Shown: positions 30,940-32,098 of the stretch, one piece after another
Layout: every line of letters begins with the position of its first letter
Numbering within the stretch: position 1 is the stretch's first letter
Assembly: GCA_040383485.1 (NCBI GenBank)
Contig: JBEIDK010000025.1
Span: forward strand, 1 to 32,098
Length of the DNA stretch: 32,098 bases
Source: JBEIDK01 sp040383485
Lineage (GTDB): Bacteria; Bacteroidota; Bacteroidia; UBA4408
Reading direction: 5' to 3'
Made by a program: the position numbers and the translations under genes
The notes under the pieces: generated by a model
What the model saw: only the letters and a program-made list of their open reading frames with translations
Told to the model about the DNA's origin: nothing
Database searches by the model: none

Positions 30940-31950
30940 GTGATAAAGAAAAATTTAAAACTACTAATTGCACTTGTTGTACTGATAGGTTTATCAGTTT
31001 ACATTTATTTTCAGCAAAAATCTACGACATTAAAGAAAGAACTAACTGATTTTGCAGTAAAAGACACTGCCATTATTGATAAATTTTTTATAGCTGACAA
31101 AGCAGGTAATAAGGTATTACTTGAAAAGAAAGATAATAATAGATGGCTTTTAAATGGCAAATATTATGCAAGACCCGATGTTGTAAAAAACTTTTTAAGT
31201 GTGGTTTGTAAATTGCAAGTAAGTTCTCCAGTAGCTAAAAATGCTTTCAATAATATTGTAAAACAACTTGCAACAACAGGAATAAAAGTTGAACTTTACA
31301 GCAAGGGGAATAACCTAAAAACTTTTTATGTTGGAGGAGCAAATCAAACTAGCACTGGCACCTACATGATGCTCGAAAATTCATCTACTCCTTTTGCGGT
31401 TACCATTCCTGGTTTTGAAGGATACCTTACGCCAAACTTTTCTTCAAAAGAAAATATTTGGCGTGCAACAACTGTTTTCGACTATAACTATAACGAAATT
31501 AATAAAGTAAACTTTACTAATTATACCAATCCAAAAAGTTCTTTTTCAATCACAAGAACAGTCGAAAATCAACTGAGTAAAATTAAATTAGTAGTCGACA
31601 ATAAAGAGGTTCAAAATTTTGATACAGCTAAGGTTAACACATATTTATTGCAGTTTAGAAATTTGAATTATGAGGCCATATCAGATGCTGTGAGACAAAC
31701 AAGAAAAGATTCTGCCATGCAAATGCCCATTTTTAAAATTGACATTTTAGCAACCGATGGTATAATAAGGTCAGTTACCTTTTACAAAAAACCTGTTGAT
31801 AAGGGAGTATTGGATGATGCAGGAAACCCAACTGATTATGATATTGAAAGGATGTTTACTATTATAGATGGTAAAAAAGAAGATTTTATTGTTACACAGT
31901 ATTATGTTTTTGAGAAGATTTTTAAAGCAGGCCAGTTTTTCTTAAAATAA
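30940..31950 (+). CDS. DUF4340 domain protein, membrane-anchored
   Basis: A 336-aa protein that starts at GTG 30940; no ATG occurs near the N-terminus, and the GTG gives a complete anchor. Residues about 5-25 form one membrane helix (LKLLIALVVLIGLSVYIYF). The extracytoplasmic part begins with DFAVKDTAIIDKFFIADKAG, then WLLNGKYYARPDVVKNFLSV and SPVAKNAFNN, the typical DUF4340 pattern. These proteins are often found with gliding/ABC-type gldG genes, but none is present here and the function is unknown. It follows the reductase by 41 bp without a clear terminator, so read-through is possible. Confidence 0.8.
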   Translation: MIKKNLKLLIALVVLIGLSVYIYFQQKSTTLKKELTDFAVKDTAIIDKFFIADKAGNKVLLEKKDNNRWLLNGKYYARPDVVKNFLSVVCKLQVSSPVAKNAFNNIVKQLATTGIKVELYSKGNNLKTFYVGGANQTSTGTYMMLENSSTPFAVTIPGFEGYLTPNFSSKENIWRATTVFDYNYNEINKVNFTNYTNPKSSFSITRTVENQLSKIKLVVDNKEVQNFDTAKVNTYLLQFRNLNYEAISDAVRQTRKDSAMQMPIFKIDILATDGIIRSVTFYKKPVDKGVLDDAGNPTDYDIERMFTIIDGKKEDFIVTQYYVFEKIFKAGQFFLK

Positions 31951-32050
31951 TAGCCATAGTTTGTAATTCGTTTATGAGTAAGAAACTAATTTAATTCTAT
32001 TACTTTTGAAGTGTTAATTTTTAAATGTGAAAAATTTTTACAAATTCATT

Positions 32051-32098
32051 ATGTATTTATGGTTAGTAGCAGGATTAGTTACTATAGTTTTTGCAGCC
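32051..32098 (+). CDS. Start of a membrane protein gene (3' partial)
   Basis: From ATG 32051 the frame is open to the end of the window for 16 codons: MYLWLVAGLVTIVFAA. It is entirely hydrophobic, like a signal anchor or first membrane helix. It is too short to assign, and the start is only probable. The preceding 100 bp (31951-32050) contain no other feature. Confidence 0.4.
   Translation, partial: MYLWLVAGLVTIVFAA

Noticed and set aside
1..32098. CRISPR arrays, tRNA and rRNA genes, prophage or intact insertion sequences.
   Set aside because: No regularly spaced repeats, cloverleaf-like or rRNA-like stretches, integrase or transposase frames were seen on either strand by eye.

Overview
The window is AT-rich bacterial DNA from a member of the Bacteroidota, probably a Chitinophagales- or Sphingobacteriales-like lineage. 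The evidence is three C-terminal type IX secretion (T9SS) sorting domains of the YPNP...N/D...G(I/V)Y type, promoters with a TAnnTTTG -7 box, almost no Shine-Dalgarno sequences, and families typical of the phylum (MuiA-type DUF4139, DUF983, DUF502, DUF4340, LolD, fused RibBA). No rRNA, tRNA, CRISPR array or intact transposase is visible. The species cannot be named from the sequence.

Region 1 (1-5.5 kb) is the accessory part. It has the 3' end of a YdeI/OmdA-family gene, a DUF983 membrane protein divergent from an AraC-type regulator, and a small T9SS cargo protein with a cysteine cluster. The DUF983/AraC pair is bracketed by two copies of a ~220-bp hairpin-rich repeat. Then come two tandem copies of a two-gene module, a small acidic protein followed by a DNA polymerase beta-like nucleotidyltransferase. 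The modules share a nearly identical 5' cassette (promoter plus first codons). In the first copy the nucleotidyltransferase has a stop codon between its two catalytic aspartates.

Region 2 (5.5-20.3 kb) is mostly chromosomal housekeeping: a MuiA-like envelope protein, RibBA (riboflavin), a membrane-anchored J-domain protein, a GAF-SpoIIE phosphatase, kynureninase, Kdo transferase WaaA (lipid A core), MgtE, a DUF502 membrane protein, a fused carotenoid lycopene cyclase, LolD, an EamA transporter, a helical-repeat protein and the SppA protease. The genes are tightly packed, with convergent pairs separated by 1 or 9 bp or overlapping by 11 bp. Several genes can only start at TTG or GTG.

Region 3 (20.3-26.6 kb) is a leftward envelope and secretion block: a repeat-bearing T9SS cargo protein, three predicted outer-membrane beta-barrels (two of them tandem paralogues), a lamin-tail-like T9SS cargo protein, and an orphan LuxR-type response regulator. 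A 450-bp gap between regulator and cargo gene holds a terminator hairpin and spaced ACCCCCT motifs that look like a regulator site.

Region 4 (26.6-32.1 kb) returns to metabolism: a D-2-hydroxyacid dehydrogenase, a PLP enzyme of cystathionine metabolism, folP (disrupted here by one extra G in a G5 run), a PaaE-like flavin/2Fe-2S reductase divergent from folP, a DUF4340 protein, and the first 16 codons of another gene.
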